A stretch of 64,000 bases of DNA. It comes from Ligula intestinalis (Eukaryota > Platyhelminthes > Cestoda > Diphyllobothriidea > Diphyllobothriidae). This document shows positions 23,401-38,400 of the stretch, one piece after another. The translations under genes were made by a program, and so were the position numbers. The DNA is taken from the NCBI GenBank assembly GCA_036362985.1, contig JAYGXS010000001.1, forward strand, positions 13,389,193 to 13,453,192, given 5' to 3'. Under the pieces are notes generated by a model that saw only the letters and a list, made by a program, of their open reading frames with translations, made no database searches and was not told the DNA's origin. Numbering within the stretch: the stretch's first letter is position 1; each line of letters opens with the position of its first letter.

Positions 23401-26400
23401 CGGATTGAACCGGTATCACATGTATGGTACGCGTAGAAGTAGATTCAGTTGCATCAGCCACGGCGTTTACGCCCAGGACCAGTGTATAGAAGCAAAGTCA
23501 ACGTTGACAAATTAGCAGTCTGTGTGGTATGCGAGAGAGACAGTTAATGCTGCACAAAGTACGCGCAACTCATCACCGATTCGCCTCCCCTTCCCCCTGC
23601 CGCCAGCGAGATCGGTTGATTAACAGTTTTATGGAGGGAAAAGTGAGATAAAAGACTAGCACTACGGATGAAATTCGACAAATGGCTTTCACAAGTTTAT
23701 TTAAGGAAGAGAGGCTAGTTTGGGATGACCGTGTAGGAATTAGTTGGACTTTGGAATACAAAGTAATGCGAGTCTGTAGCATGACATACACATACCTAAG
23801 GTGTGTTCGATCACCATCACTCCCTGCATCGGAAGGTGAGCTGTCTTAAGATGGAGAGGAGCGTCAGCTGCCTGCTTTAGATAGATTTAACCCCCTGTCT
23901 ATAGGACCGAGGAGCCACGCTAACGCGATTACTTGATCAAATGAAGGCATTACTAACTGGTGAGAATAGACAAGGGGACAACCAACAATTGAGTCGTCCG
24001 AGCTTGCTCATTAAAACCTTGCATTACCTAACACACTGACAGAAAAGGTACTGACTCAAAGCTCAGAAACACATTTTGCTGAATTCCTACTGTTGCTTGA
24101 CAGAGCTTCGAAGTATTCGGTTCGTCCGTGTAGGTCCGCTAGTGTTACCCCTGTATTTTCTAGAATATATTATGGTTTTTAGATTGCATCTCCCAGAAGC
24201 TGATGTGTTCTTCTGCTTAAATATTCATACCAACCTCCAGACCACACCTCGGTGCGAAAGTACTCCGAATTCGTGCACTCATTTCCGAGGAAATTAAAAA
24301 GTTCAATGCGTTTTGCTTAGAACACAGCAGCTTAATTGCATCGAACCAGTCCACATGTCGACCAGCAATCACGGCGGGTGAAGACCGAACAGACTGACCA
24401 TGAGGAGCAAGGGAGAAGGGCCTAGCCCGCAAACGATGCACAAGGGCAAATGTTTGGTTGAGGCTTGGCAGGTGATTTGTCATAGTTCGCAGGGGGGGGG
24501 GAGGGTTCCACGGAGGATAAACAACAGTGGGAACAGCGCTGACTGACACAAACCTCGCATCTACATAATTAACTTTAAGCTAGGAGGAGGAGATGCGAGC
24601 TGCTGGTAGAGTTGTTGATGCGCGACCGAGCAAAACACATGAACGAAAAAATCAACAAGGCAGACATTTGCAAACAGTAGATGAAATTCAATTGACCCAA
24701 TTGGGAAAAATGCATGATCTCAGTGGATACAGCGGATAAATAAAGCCAGGCAGGATTTCCTAAGCAATCATCTAGAATCCACCAGAATGACTACTAGGCC
24801 CACTTAATTATTAGGAGGGTTTGACAGATTTGAATGATTCAGTCGGCCCAAGTGTGATTAAATTCAAGACTTTTAAAGTGCCTTCTTAGTTCAATTGGTA
24901 GAGCCTTGGCTTTACTAAGGCCTTTCCAGATAATATGGGTTCGAATCTCACAGAGGCCAGTAATTTTTCGCAATTGGCTCAGCTGAATCATTCACATCTG
25001 CGAACCCTCCTACGCGATGAAATTTTAACCTTTCTGCTTCTCATGTCTCTGATGACGAATCCGCGACGGATATCGAAACGTCAGGTGAATAAACATATTG
25101 TCCCAGTGATCGAGTCTTCTTCTTCTTCTATATTAGTAAGTATCGTATGGCTGTGACCATGTGCTGTATAATGGGGTGCAGGAGCATGCAGGAACAGGCT
25201 GTATGAAAGATGGGATCGGTGCCGCTGCTCCTGTCTTCTTGGTATTGTGTTAAATACCTGATCTGGTGTTTCTGCAGATCCGACAGCGTATTGGTATGCT
25301 AAAGTGCGGATTTTTTCACGTGTCAGCCACCTACGCCCGATCCTGCCTTAGATCTTCTACAGATCGGCACGTGCGAGTGAGGGAAGAGAAAGTGCAGTGT
25401 AGGTGTCGCGTACCTTAAAACTAATTCAGGTGGAAGGCATTGCCCATGCTTCTAGCCTGGTGTGAAATATTACATGGACATAGTAAAACGCGATGGCCGA
25501 ACTGTCATCGTATGCCATAAGCAGGAGGCACTTCAGTCAATTCAAAAAGCCGGCTTTTGAACGGATATACTTTCCAGATGCCTGTAAAAACTGCATTCTG
25601 GCTAAAGTTTACTAATTACGTAGTATTAATACGTTCAAATTAACTGCAAGGCCCCTATAAACTCACACAGACTTTACAGAAAACATGAATGAAACAGTCC
25701 TTCTAGTTGCCCTTTATTAGCAAATTACAGCTTATCAATGCAAGCTAACATGCGAGTCCCAGGAACTAATTGAAAAGAAGTAGATGTGATCGCTGGGATG
25801 TTTAACTGTCCGAGCGATTATAGCTAATTTTTAAAATTATGTTTGCTGAAAACTATATTTTAGGAAGAGTGATATTTCGAATTAAAAGATAACTTCTTTT
25901 TTCAATTCTTAAATCTGATGTTAGACGTGCATGGTGTGTAGAGGAAATCGGAAATTTCTATATAATATTAAAAGGATGATACGTAGAGCACATACAATTT
26001 CGCAGTGCATGTCGGCTAGGCTGTATATTTTACAAGCAGCATTAATAAATGAATAGGTACCATACTTCATGAGTAAACATTGCAGTCATAAAAAGCCACA
26101 AGTAAAAAAGGGCTTTTAAACTGAGAACCCTAATTTATTTAAGCATATAAGAAGACGCTATCTGCTAAAAAATGAATGCAATAGCGAATATATTGTGCAT
26201 ATGTCCTTTATAATCTATATTTTAAGTTATAAGAGCCTGAAAAAGGGGAAAATGCAAACAACGTAAGTGATTTGTGAGAGTTGAGTCGTTACAGGCAACC
26301 TTAAATAACCTCGTTCAATAGCAGACATCCTAACGTGAGTGAAATATCTTGGGATTATGGTACATGATAATTACTATTAAAACCCGCATAAGTAACGTTT

Positions 26401-29400
26401 TCCAAGCGGAAAAACACATTTAGAGCTCCATTTTCCCCCAAACGTTTCTATGCATATTTTAAGGCTTAATAAACCCTTTACGCACGCATATAAACCTTAT
26501 TAGTCTTTCTACCACCCTTATAAACATTAAACTATACACTCTTAAGTACGGAAGACGGGGAGTATACGTAAGAAATACTGAAAATAAAATATAGTAAAAT
26601 ATAAAATACAAACTGACACATAATGTGCAGTACCGATGACGATAAAATGAATGTACTGCATAAACAAGACAGACATTACGCCGGGTCTAATAAAGGCGCT
26701 TTTTCCTTAGGCGACTCTTGAGGTGGTGGCCTCGTTGGTTCTTGAAAGTACCCCTTCTTACAGTGTGCCCTAATTATACGCTTATCATTTTCTTTCGATG
26801 CAATAAACGTTTAATTGGTGTCAATTAAAGTAATATTTATACCACTGTGTTTTGCTTTTTTATGTTTGAAAATGCCCTTCGTGAAAATTAGAATACTCGT
26901 ATTTTTTATCCTAAGAAATACCGAAAATTCACAGAACTTCCGACAGATGTCTCTATAATCATCGCCATTTAAAATTTAGGAGGAACTGGAATCGGACACA
27001 ATCAGCGATACGACAGGACGGTTTGAAGGTTCTCAGTTGCCCTGTGCCCGCCGTTAGAAGCCCATCTCCCGTCAGACGACCGCAGTCACTTTGTACACAA
27101 GCTGATGCAAAAAAGAACAAACGTCAAAATAAAGACACTGGCGGCTTTTTTGAGGGCATTCGGGATCAAAAAACATCTGACTTGAACCTCATGAAAATGG
27201 CGCCCAAACATGAGAAAAAACGAAGACCTTGCACGTGACTCGCTCCAATACCGTCATGGATGGGATGAGTTCTTATCCACCTAAGCTGCACTCATAATAA
27301 TATGTTTAATTATAATAAACAAGTTCAATATGTTTACTTTTATATGCACAATATGATGAGGATACTCCAAATTATAAAATATAATCTTAAATGAATGCGA
27401 AGTTGCAAAAATTCTTATTAAATAATGCAGAGGATAAGCTGGCAAGCATGCGTCCGCTTTCGATAAGCCGTCTTTAGACCTATACATTTACATCGTTATG
27501 TAACGAGGGTTAGTACTTACTTGCTTACTTAGTAGAAAAAATCGTACGATTTTCGAGGTAGGAGAGGAAACATAATTGGGTTTAGTAATCTTATCAGCGT
27601 CAGGGGGTGCAGGCCACTGGGAAAGGTGGTTACCTGCGAAAATATTTTACTCGGTTACATAAAGATATACATGTAAAGGCTTCAAGAAAATTAATCAAAA
27701 GCAAACGTATGGTCGCCAATTTGAAGGTTACCATATGGTGGAAGTTCATACCGTCAATCCCACCTGCTCCGATACTAATATGAAGATAGGTAGACATGGA
27801 TCATTGTTACTTGTCCCTCTAAAAATTGCGGGCTTCAAAAATGCGAAGGGAGTCCAGAGACGTTACCCCTTGGAATTTCGGGGTAATACCGCATCATGGT
27901 TGGGTGCAAACGTGTGACTTGAATACGCCACCACACCGTCCACGTTTAGTTTGGGTTGATCTATGGTCACCAAAGCCGTTGTTCGCCTTCCTTCACACCC
28001 CCGCCTTCTCTACCAATCATTCCTTTTTGCCGTCTTCGGCAGCTGATGTGCCAATATCAACATCATCATCATCATCGTTAGCATCTCCCTGACATGCTAA
28101 CTGAGTCATGTGCATAACCCCGTCGGCTACAGTCCGTTTATTTGTCTGTCCAGAATTTCGCCTAAATAACCGGCGATTCAGTTAATGCAACTACATCTTC
28201 TGCGGGAAGAACGAAAGAAAACCCACATGTACTCTGCGAGGCGAGGCGGCTGGCAAGCCAAGTACAGAGATTAACTGCCCCCATAATAGTAGTAGCATAC
28301 CAGCAAAACAAATGCTCTGGGTGTCTGGGGGCAGGCATACAATGCAACTGTGCAAAGGCTATTTTGAGAAGGGGAAAAGTGCAAATGTAGGATTACGGTA
28401 AATGCGCAAAAGGCTGACTTTACGGAAGTACGCCGAAAGCTGTGTGTGCGCAACATGTGCCCTCCGCCAAAGTCGCCACTAATAATGGGCTTTTAAATGT
28501 AACGAACTTTATGATTAATGTGTTTCGCACATACCTTGGGTACGCACTATACCAACATTCGGATCTCCACGATTGTCGAGAGCAGAACAGGACGCCTGTA
28601 TGCAGGGGGAGGAGGGATTCTCAGCTGAAACTACAAGGCTAACGTGGGGCAAATTACAAGCTCAAAGTGGACGCTGAGCTACAGCCTGGTCCAAAATACC
28701 CTGGTAGTCAGTAACGCCCACATGCGCACTATCAGGCGTTGGGTAATCGGCACTGTCTCGACAGAATTACACTGGAGAACAAGAAGCGGATTTGCTGTGG
28801 CGTCTATGGTTCCACAGCGTGGCACGATGGATACAGTGCTGAATATACCCGCGAAAAAATTAGATCCGCACGGGCAACAGAGATCCCTTTTAGAAATTAT
28901 TCAAGGCATGATATTTGATGGAATTACGCACTATGCCAAGTTGGTTGACTACATGCGAGAGAAAACAAAGCGGAAGCCCACAGGTTTTTTGATAAGCAGG
29001 TAATTAGATCAACAAACGCCTGGACCACTAACAGTCTGGGACAGAATTAGCAAAGGGAGACTTCACTTCCTCTGAAAGGACGGCTACCGTCGGGTGCTGT
29101 TTATGACTACAAATTTGAAAACAACCCGCCAGTAAAAGTGGATTGTTGCAAAATTTTGTCCACTTTATAGCCACGGTTCATGCGATTATGTTTTTGCCCT
29201 AAACCTGCGGGCAATAACAAGGCGACAGATAGGCGTAAGCGCGGTGTCTGACCAAGTTAAACAGTCTGTCTACGCGTGCCACACACACGAACCAATCCAT
29301 CTACGTGTGCCACACACACGCACCGGGCTATCTACGCGTGCCACAAACACGAAGTAGTCCATCTAAGCGTGCCATACACACAAACTGGTCCATCTACGCA

Positions 29401-32400
29401 TGCCACACAAACTAACTAGTCCATCTACGCGTGCCACACACACCAGCTAGGCCATTTACGCGTGCCACATTCACACACGAACTAGTCCATCTACGCATGC
29501 CACAAACACACGAACTAGTTCATCTACGCGTGCTACACATACGAACTGGTTCATCTACGCGTGCCACACACAAACTAATCCCCACTACATGAAGACGCTA
29601 GGATTTTTCATGATTGCGAATGAAAAAAATGTGGGGAGACCCTAGGACTTTCGAACACACAAGTGGAGGGGGCACAAACCTGCAGCAGTTTAAACGACTC
29701 TCCTTCACAGTCCCCACTAGCGCAGTACTGAGGAAGCCGTGGAATCCAGCGGCTAATGCAGGTAGCGACGGTCTCCACGCGACGCGGATAGTCCGTGAGG
29801 TGGAGGAGATGGGGAGCTGCCAGCGGGATTTGTTCCTGCGATACGGCCGGGCAGGAGGAAGAAAAGGAGGACTGTGAAGCGGTCTGCGATGATTGTGACT
29901 CGCCTTCAGTGTTGCCTATCAGGACCTTGACGCAGAGGCTGGTCAGCAAGGCGGCGTTGGATGCTAGCAGGGCGGAACTGAGGTCTTGCGAAATGGCCAA
30001 ACAGACAAACTACAAGGAGGATAACACAGAGTACGGTCTCTTTGAAATGTATACGTTTTGTATAATTATACTTCTATTTTTGACCCAAGACGATGGTCGG
30101 GGCTCTCGCTGACTGGATGATGCCAGAATAGTTAACAATATTGTTAGATTGTCTATAGAGAAACCGGCAGCGTAGTCTGAAGCTTAGCCGAGGCTTGTGC
30201 CTTCACAACTGTAAAGTAGACGAAAGCGTTTCGATCACCAGAATCATAATTTTATAATCCAAAGCTTTCGGGCTGTTGCGGGGGTCCATCACCAGAGATA
30301 AAAACGTCAACGAAAAAAAGCGACAATTGTAGGAGGCAGGAGCCAACCAACCGTTATGGGGGCGACGGGGGGAGGAAACTCATTTATCACCAGGGTCGGC
30401 AGTGCGGATATGCCTGCGGAGGACGATGTATGCGGGCGCCAGCTCGATAATAGGTTGACTGAGTTGTCATCCAAGGTCAAGACTTCAAAGAATTATCTTC
30501 CTGTCCTGTCACCGGCGTGAGCAATTATCCCCGCGGCTGCGAAGTTTAATTCGTGGCCCGTCTCAAAAGGTGTGAGCAGCCACTTAGGACAATGCATCAC
30601 ATCCAGCTCAGCTCAGCTCAGAAGAATAAAATAATGACTCAAGTGATCGAAACATCTTCGTCTTCTATACACATTCCTGGGATACGAACATTTGCCTTAA
30701 TTTCACAAGTGTGTCAGAAATTACGAGTACAACGGCGTGGTAATTGACTGCACCCTGAACATGTCCAATTCAGCCGACCGCAGAGATGACAAGCGACGAA
30801 GTCTCCTACATGATTTTTGGTTATTACTGATTTTCAGTCAGTCCGGTTTACTATATATTTTGGTTGGCTATCCTCGTGTTGTAAAAAACCTAGCAGCACC
30901 TCTCTGCGACTGCGATGAACAAAATGGTGGAGAGAGATGGAGAAAAGAAAAGAGAAATTTAAAATCGGTGACCAGCATGCCAGCGTGGTGATCGTCACAA
31001 TTTTAAGCAACTGAAATTCAATGTCTCCCAACGCAAAGACATTCAATCATCAAATTCTGCTATGAAAAGCACGGGTACTATCGGGGAAAAAAAACAGACT
31101 TACTGCGTCAAGCATCCAGGCGGTAGAAGGGGGTTGGGTAAGGAGATAGTCAACCCGTTCGATAAGCTGACGCTCGAGGAGAGCCCGGACAGAGGCATGA
31201 AAAAGCGGCATGCGGAGGCTGAGAAAGCGCCAGAGAATGGACTTTTCAACGGCACCGCCATGTTGACGGTCGGATAGGGGGTAGCAGGAGAGAAACTCGC
31301 GCTGTTAAGAGAGAGGGAGGGAGCAGGAGGTAACAATTACGTGCACAAAATGCAGAATCCTTTTGAGAAAGGCAAAGCTCGAAATTTACGTTTTTGAATA
31401 CAACCATTGAAAAAATATGAATAGTATAGTTCTTTCAACTGCGTATTTGAATATGATGGTTTTGGCACAAAGGCATACGTTCAGGCAACCTCAGTGAACT
31501 TCAGCTAGAGTGAACCAGCACAACTAGAGTAAATGCAAACATGAAACGGCTACACATTATTAGGGTACTGGTAATATTACTTCTTATTGAAAATATTTAA
31601 ATTCAGGATACGGTTTCTTCATAGGTTTTGTGAGGTAGATGGGTTAGGTTGAATTTTCAAAGAAGACATAAGGGCGATGAAACATAGCGCGACAAATACA
31701 TTTAAAAAGGCTACTGAACAGATGCAAGTAGGCTTCTATTATAACTAAAGACCACTTATCAATTCAAATAATAATATTTTACGATGGCTGTTTTCGCTTC
31801 CGGAATATGCTTCTTATCTTCCTTCGTGAAAGTCCTCTTAGGGGCACAGCGCCACAGGCTTTCCAGTACACCCTACCCATCTCAGATCAACCGATCGGGC
31901 CTTCGTGCGAAGGCTTCTCGCATACGTGCGCCCTCCTTACCTAATGTTGCCCTTGGTTGGCAATTCGGCTTCGTCTTCCTGTGCCGCTGCTTTCATTTTA
32001 AACCCAGTACCTCCCAGCCCAACTCCCCGGCTTCCTACCGACACACTGTTTGTTAGCTTACTCTACACACCTTCGCAGACCTTGGCCTACTTCAGTCAGT
32101 GCACGCATTCCCTGTCCGTGGAGCTATGCGCTGTGGTGTCCTGAATAAACTCCACCCTCCCTTCTTTTTTCAATGACGGAACGGCTTTGCACCCATTTTC
32201 TGAAGTTCACCGCCTAATTGGCATTCACGGATTAGGGCTTTATGCCGAACCCAAGGATCCTGCTCGACGTCATTCCTACGGTAGACCGACTCCGATCACC
32301 TGGTGCACTCTTCGCGTTACCTTTCAGGCTTTTTCTTCCTTTGCGACGGTATGCCTCCTCCACCACCCCTTCCTAGCGTTCACCTAGGTTTCCAGCCAGC

Positions 32401-35400
32401 CCACATCGGTCGGTTGGCTATCACTGGGTTCGCAGTCTTAAGTTCTAACATCGCAGGCAGCCGCACTTACCTACCTGCTCCTATTCGAGAGTTGTGCATT
32501 ATCCCCTCACCCTTCCGTTTGGATGGGGAAGACCTACCTCCGTACTTACTCCTTTGAAGCCAGGGCGCAATTCGCAAACCGATTTGTCAGTCCACGCGTA
32601 GAATGTGTTAATAATTGACACGGAAGGCTGTGTCACTCTGATCAGTACTGAAGCTGCACGCAAGTAGCTCTTTGCGAATAAAAGCTACAATGCTCGCATT
32701 TTTTATATTTTCTTTTTGAAACTATTGTCAGGTTAGAGAGGAACTTGTAAAGGTAAGAGGTACTTTTCAAAAGTAAACACTGAGTGATCTAGAGGGCTAA
32801 AAAACAGTTAAACGAAGAGGGATAGGAATCTAAATGAAAACAATAAGGAAGAAAAGTAGAGGAAATTTAGATCATGCAAAAAATTAAACACATTGGCTTT
32901 GGCAGTAGATTAGTTCGGGAATATTTAAAGCAAACCTCACACAAAACCCTTCTTAATTTACACGGGTAAAGGGGTCATCTGCAAAAAAAGGTTCACACAA
33001 ACTACACACCGAGAACCAGTGAACTTAATTCTGTGTACGATGAGTGAGATTATATTCATTAACATTATATCGTCCACATTTTCAATGTTTGCTTTCCCCA
33101 CAAAAAGGTGGAGATTCCCTTGAGAGCGCATTTTCTCCGTATCAGAACCTTAAACATATTTCAAATTCAAACAAAAAATCTAATAATAGGTAAGGTGTGC
33201 AAAGTTCGTTCAGCTAGATTTGTGTTATTTAGAATAAGCTGAAATCAAATTACGACAACATTGTCGAAGTAAAGCCGTTTGTTGCATCATAAAATTTGAG
33301 CATTAAACGCAACCAATCATAATACTCACTTTCGCAGTAACAATGTTTTATACACGTTTCGACAACGATATCGAAGGAAAATAACGTATCGTTCAATTCA
33401 GAAGGAGGAGATGCGATGGCGCGAACGAGAATTTTATTGGGCTGAGGTTTCAAATTCTTACTCTAATCTCTATTACCTTTTACCTGAGACTTTTTCTGAT
33501 GGTGAGTTCGAAAGAAAATCCAAAATATTTGAATAAACTTCTTGTTTCAGCGACCACATATTCTTCTGAACTGGCTCCTGGAATTCACTTATTCGCCTCT
33601 ATCAGTGTCGGCCAGAACAGTGGTTTGCGTTTTAATGTTAATTTAACAACTACTTAAGATGTTTTAGTAACAGGTTTTTAGGTCCACATGAAGCCCTATC
33701 ATGCACTCACTGGGACACTGTCATAATTTGACGACGTCATTCATGTCATTCTTTTTTCCGCAGGATGGTTCACTGTACAAATGGAGGGTCTAAAGGCACA
33801 AGCACATATTTTCTTTCAAGTATATTGAACCGAGCCAACTCGTACCTGTTGCCGAGCCGTCAAAAAGACTGTAAGACGAGTCAGAAGGTTGCCCAGTCGA
33901 CTGAGTTGTTGCAGAGGCGCCCGAGGCGGCATCGGACCAGTGCCGGCTTCAAAGCGCTCAGCCAAGCAGACGATTGCATTGCCGAGAAGAGTCACGTACT
34001 GCCAGCAGAGGTCGGCACTTCCGTACCTTTAAGTAGACGTATACAGCTGTAGGAACTGAACGTATAAAAACAAAACAAAGCGGGAAAGAAGGTTGGATCA
34101 CACACCTTGCAAGAAAGCACCAGATGTCCTGAGCTATTAGTGAGATGACTGGGGAGGAGTGTAAGACTGTATCCAGTAGGGCTGTTTCCTACATGAAATG
34201 TAGAAAGAAAGAATAAGGATTATGGAATTCCACATGCAAAAATCGACTGCAGAGCGATTATGTGTAAAGTAAAACGTGGCTATTAAAAAACAGATGTAAT
34301 GCGCAGCAAGGTTGCTAGATTAAAAGGACTTACAAGGAACGGAAAGAATTCTGTAGTGAGTGACCTCGCTGACCTACAGACTTCAACGGAAACGTCTGTA
34401 AGAAATTGTTCTACGGAAGAAGCGACGACATTGCGATCTACAAGTCAGGAGAATTTTTGATATACAAATTGTACGTGTACGGACAGATAAAGTTGAGAAG
34501 ATAGGAGGGGCTCTTCAGGGTCGCTTAAGATCCGACTTGTGATAATGGGACAAAGTTTAACAAGTATGCATTTTACTCGAACAAAATGCAAAGATTTTAT
34601 TCAATTGTTCATATACAGCGAGCTTAAGGCGCGCTTAACCTATATAATTGTGATACATTTTGCTTCAACTCGTAAATCATGACGTCAACAAAATTTTTCG
34701 ACAATCGACCATCTGAAGCATTGCAATTCGTGGTTCGAAGAGCTATCAGGATCAATAAATAACTGATGGCCGAGCAAGGCATTGTTTGTTTAAAGTGACG
34801 GCTGCTTACAACACAAACATCCTGAACAATGCATCCGAAATAGTTCACGCGGCTAATCATTCAAAACACAACTAAAGCACGTTAAGGTGTCGCACCTGGA
34901 TCAAGGTTCAAGCATTTAGGAATTCCAAAGTCAGAACTCTGGCAAGAACCATGAGGATTCCAAGGAGATATGGCAGCGTTTACGTTTTTGAAGAGATCAA
35001 GGTATATATTGAAATTATCGCACATCCACAGGGCAAATGGTTCGGCATCTAAAGGGAGAAAAAGTAGAAAATATTGTCAACGAAAGGCGAACAGGCATCA
35101 CAGGCTTTTTTTATTTTAATCAATTAATTATACCTGACTGTTGAGAAAGACCGCCCAAGACGCCGACGTAAATGCGACACTTGATGAGTGGAGATATGTC
35201 TATAAGTCATAAAAGGCATTAGTAATGAACCACATCAAAAAGAGGGTATAGAACGATATTTTTTTAATAGAAAGGCAAGCAGGCAAATCTGCCGACTGAA
35301 ATTCCGTGCGTGCAGATACTTCAAAACGAAAGGCGCCTCAGGGCATTTTCCTAGTATTACACGAATAAATTGGCTGTGAAGATTGAAACTCTAGTTTGAA

Positions 35401-38400
35401 TACCATTGACAGGGAATCTCTCATACTAAGCACAGGCCTGTTCTCTTCGAACATAAATACTTCAGACATCAAACAGGTGAAATAATTAAGCTAGCTGTCA
35501 ACACATGCGCCACTACGATAACGACGCAGGATCAAAGTGTGCTAGACTTACACATACGGTCTAAATATGCTTAAGCGCCATCAAAAGCTACTCAGAAAAT
35601 CCACTCGTTTTGATAACGGAAGAACGCAATATACGGTTAGCATAAAAAATGTCATTATTTGATGATAATTTAAAATGTTAAGCAAAGCACTTACTTACTT
35701 GTACTTGCTACGGCTGCGATCAGGACTGATCTAGCCAGCCTAAATTATGTCCCGAATGGTGCTTCTCCAAGCGCGACGATCCATGGCCGCAGACCTGGAC
35801 AGTTCAACCCATCCTCTTCGCCAGCGCCGGCGACCGAATACCGAAGGTCCGAGAACCACTTCCATGTCTTGACCAACTGAGTCGAGCCAGGTTTTGAGTT
35901 GACCCCCTCTTCGACGGTTCCAATTAGGCAACGGTTTCATGTCGAGGGCACTAGCACTGAGCTCTTGAGGTTGGAGACGAAAAACAGGTCCAAACCACCT
36001 CAGCCGTCTTTCCTGAATGGCCCGGGATATCCTTGTGATTTTGTCACAACGAGTGCGGACTGTCTCATTGGAGACGAAGTCGGTGTACTCGACTCGAAGG
36101 ATGCTCCGCAGACAGTAGTGGACGAAGACTTCCAGTTTCTGTTCATCTTCCACACGCATAGCCCAACATTCGCATCCGTATAGGAGAACGGACCGCACAG
36201 ATGCACAGTACACGCGGATCTTTGTTGAGATAGAGATATCGCGTCGGGTCCATAAGCACTTCTGAATGCTGGAGAACACTCGTCGCGCTGCATCAATTCG
36301 GGAGACAGTAGCATCCTTACTCTATCCATTCGGCAGCAATCTCGCTTCGAGGTATTTGAAACTGTCGACTTCTAGTTGACAGCCACTAATCTCGAAAGAT
36401 GCCTTCTCTTTGGTAGGGATGCAGCATGAAAACACGTTGGTCTTCCCAGCGTTTATGGACAAGCCGACCGTTTTCGCGACATTGTTCACCCGTGACACCA
36501 TAGACTGTATATCGCCTAAGTTTGACACTAGTAAGGCGATATCATCGGCATAGTCAAGGTCAGTCAACCGGCGCCCGGGTGCAAGCTCAACACCGTCACC
36601 TTCTTGTAGGGCCTTCCCGAGAACCCAGTCAATGGCGTAGTTACAGAGGATGGGCGACAGGACACAGCCTTGCCGAACGCCTGACCGAATAACGAAGGGT
36701 TCTGAGATGTTGTTGTGAACTAAAACCTGCGCAGTGGTGGAGCGGTAGTATGCCTTGATCATGGCGATTAGTTTTGGTGGCACACCATCAAATGCCATTA
36801 TCCGCCATAGAGAGTCACGATGGGCGGAGTCGAACGCAGCGGCGAAGTCAACAAAGCAAATGGCCGTTGGTTGCTGGTAGCTATGGCGGAATTCAAGGAT
36901 CCGTCTCAGAGTGAATATTTGATCCATACATCCACGCCCAGCACGAAATCCGGCCTGGTTGGGTGGTGTTCTAGAGTCGCGCACAGACTGGAACCGCCTG
37001 AGGAAAACGATAGCGAAAATCTTTGCAGAAATGTCGATGAGACTTATGCCACGGTAGTTCTCACATCTTGACTTGTCTCCCTTCTTGTGGAAAGGCACAA
37101 GGATACCTGAGCCCCAGTCATCAGGAACGGTCTCGTCTCTCCATGCTTGTCCAATCACCTCACGGAGCCAAGGTGCCAGAGTGTCGGCACAAGACTTGTA
37201 GATTTCAGCGGGGATGCCATGCTCTCCAGGTGCCTTATTGTTGCGCAGCCTTTTTATGGCATCGGCGATTTCTGCTTCAGAAGACGGGTCGCATGACACC
37301 GGATAAGTGGAAGATGGAGGAGGCTCTACCGCAGATGGGAGCAGGGGGCGGTGAGCTCCGTATCGAAGTTAAGGAGGTGCTCGAAATGCTTACGCCAGCG
37401 TTCGATCTTCGTTGCATTGTCAGCAATAAAGCTGCCATTCACATCACGAACTGAGTCACTCAGTGGAGACAATCTACCACTAGCCTGGCGAATAAGTTGG
37501 TACAGCTTTCGAGTATCACCAACGTTTGAGGCCTGCTCCATGGAAGTTGCAATTTCAGCCCAGTATTTCTTTCGATCCTCTCTGGCCGATTTTGCCGTCA
37601 TCTTTCTTAAATGGCGAAAGGAATCGTCGTTACGGCCCCTAGCTCGGGTTATCTCCGCAGATAACTGCAGGGTGCGTCCGCTAATCCAATCACTGTGGCG
37701 CTGCTTGATGCATCCAAGAATCTTCTCGGCTGCTCCATAGACGGACGTTTTCGGTAAGGACCAATGGTTACCCCCTTCAGTGTCGGCGTGGGTCGTGAAA
37801 CAGGATTGGATTTCTCTCCATAGGGCTTCAGTGGTGTTAGGTTGCCGGATTTTGGCGACATCGAGGCGCCTAGCGCGGGGCACTTTGGGTGCAGATGAGA
37901 GGTGAGCTTTCAAGCGTGTGTGAACAAGAACGTGGTCAAAGCCATGGGCATTACCAGTCTCAGCACCACGCAGCGACCGACTATCGTGAACCCAGTTGCG
38001 GAATCTTGAGCTGACTAAAATATAGTCAACCTGACTGGCTGTATGGCCGTCGTTGGAGTACCATGTCAGCAAGTGCTTGTTGCGGTGCTGGAAGCACGTG
38101 TTCGTTAAAAACAGTCGGTTGCGTTCAGCAAAGTTCAGTAATCTGTCACCATTCTCACATCGAGAGCCAAGCCCAAAGCGACCGATACGATGGCTGTTTG
38201 TGGAGTCACCCAGCCCAGTTCGGCCATTCTAATCCCCAGCAACAATCAACATATCGCGACGAGGAAGCCTTTCGACCAATGTCTGTAGTTGTGAGTAAAA
38301 CATATCTTTATCATCTGATCAGCAGCGGACTTAGGTGCATATACAGCGAGCACACATATGTTTGTGAAGTGGCTCTTCAAGCGCACATAAGCCATGCGTT

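Noticed and set aside
23064..23461. Two overlapping minus-strand frames with similar words
   Set aside because: Produced by a 104-bp tandem duplication, not by a gene.
34624..34860. 78-codon minus-strand frame between two real exons
   Set aside because: Looks protein-like in part, but its acceptors and donor (ATATAG then GTTAAG) do not match the phases of its neighbours.
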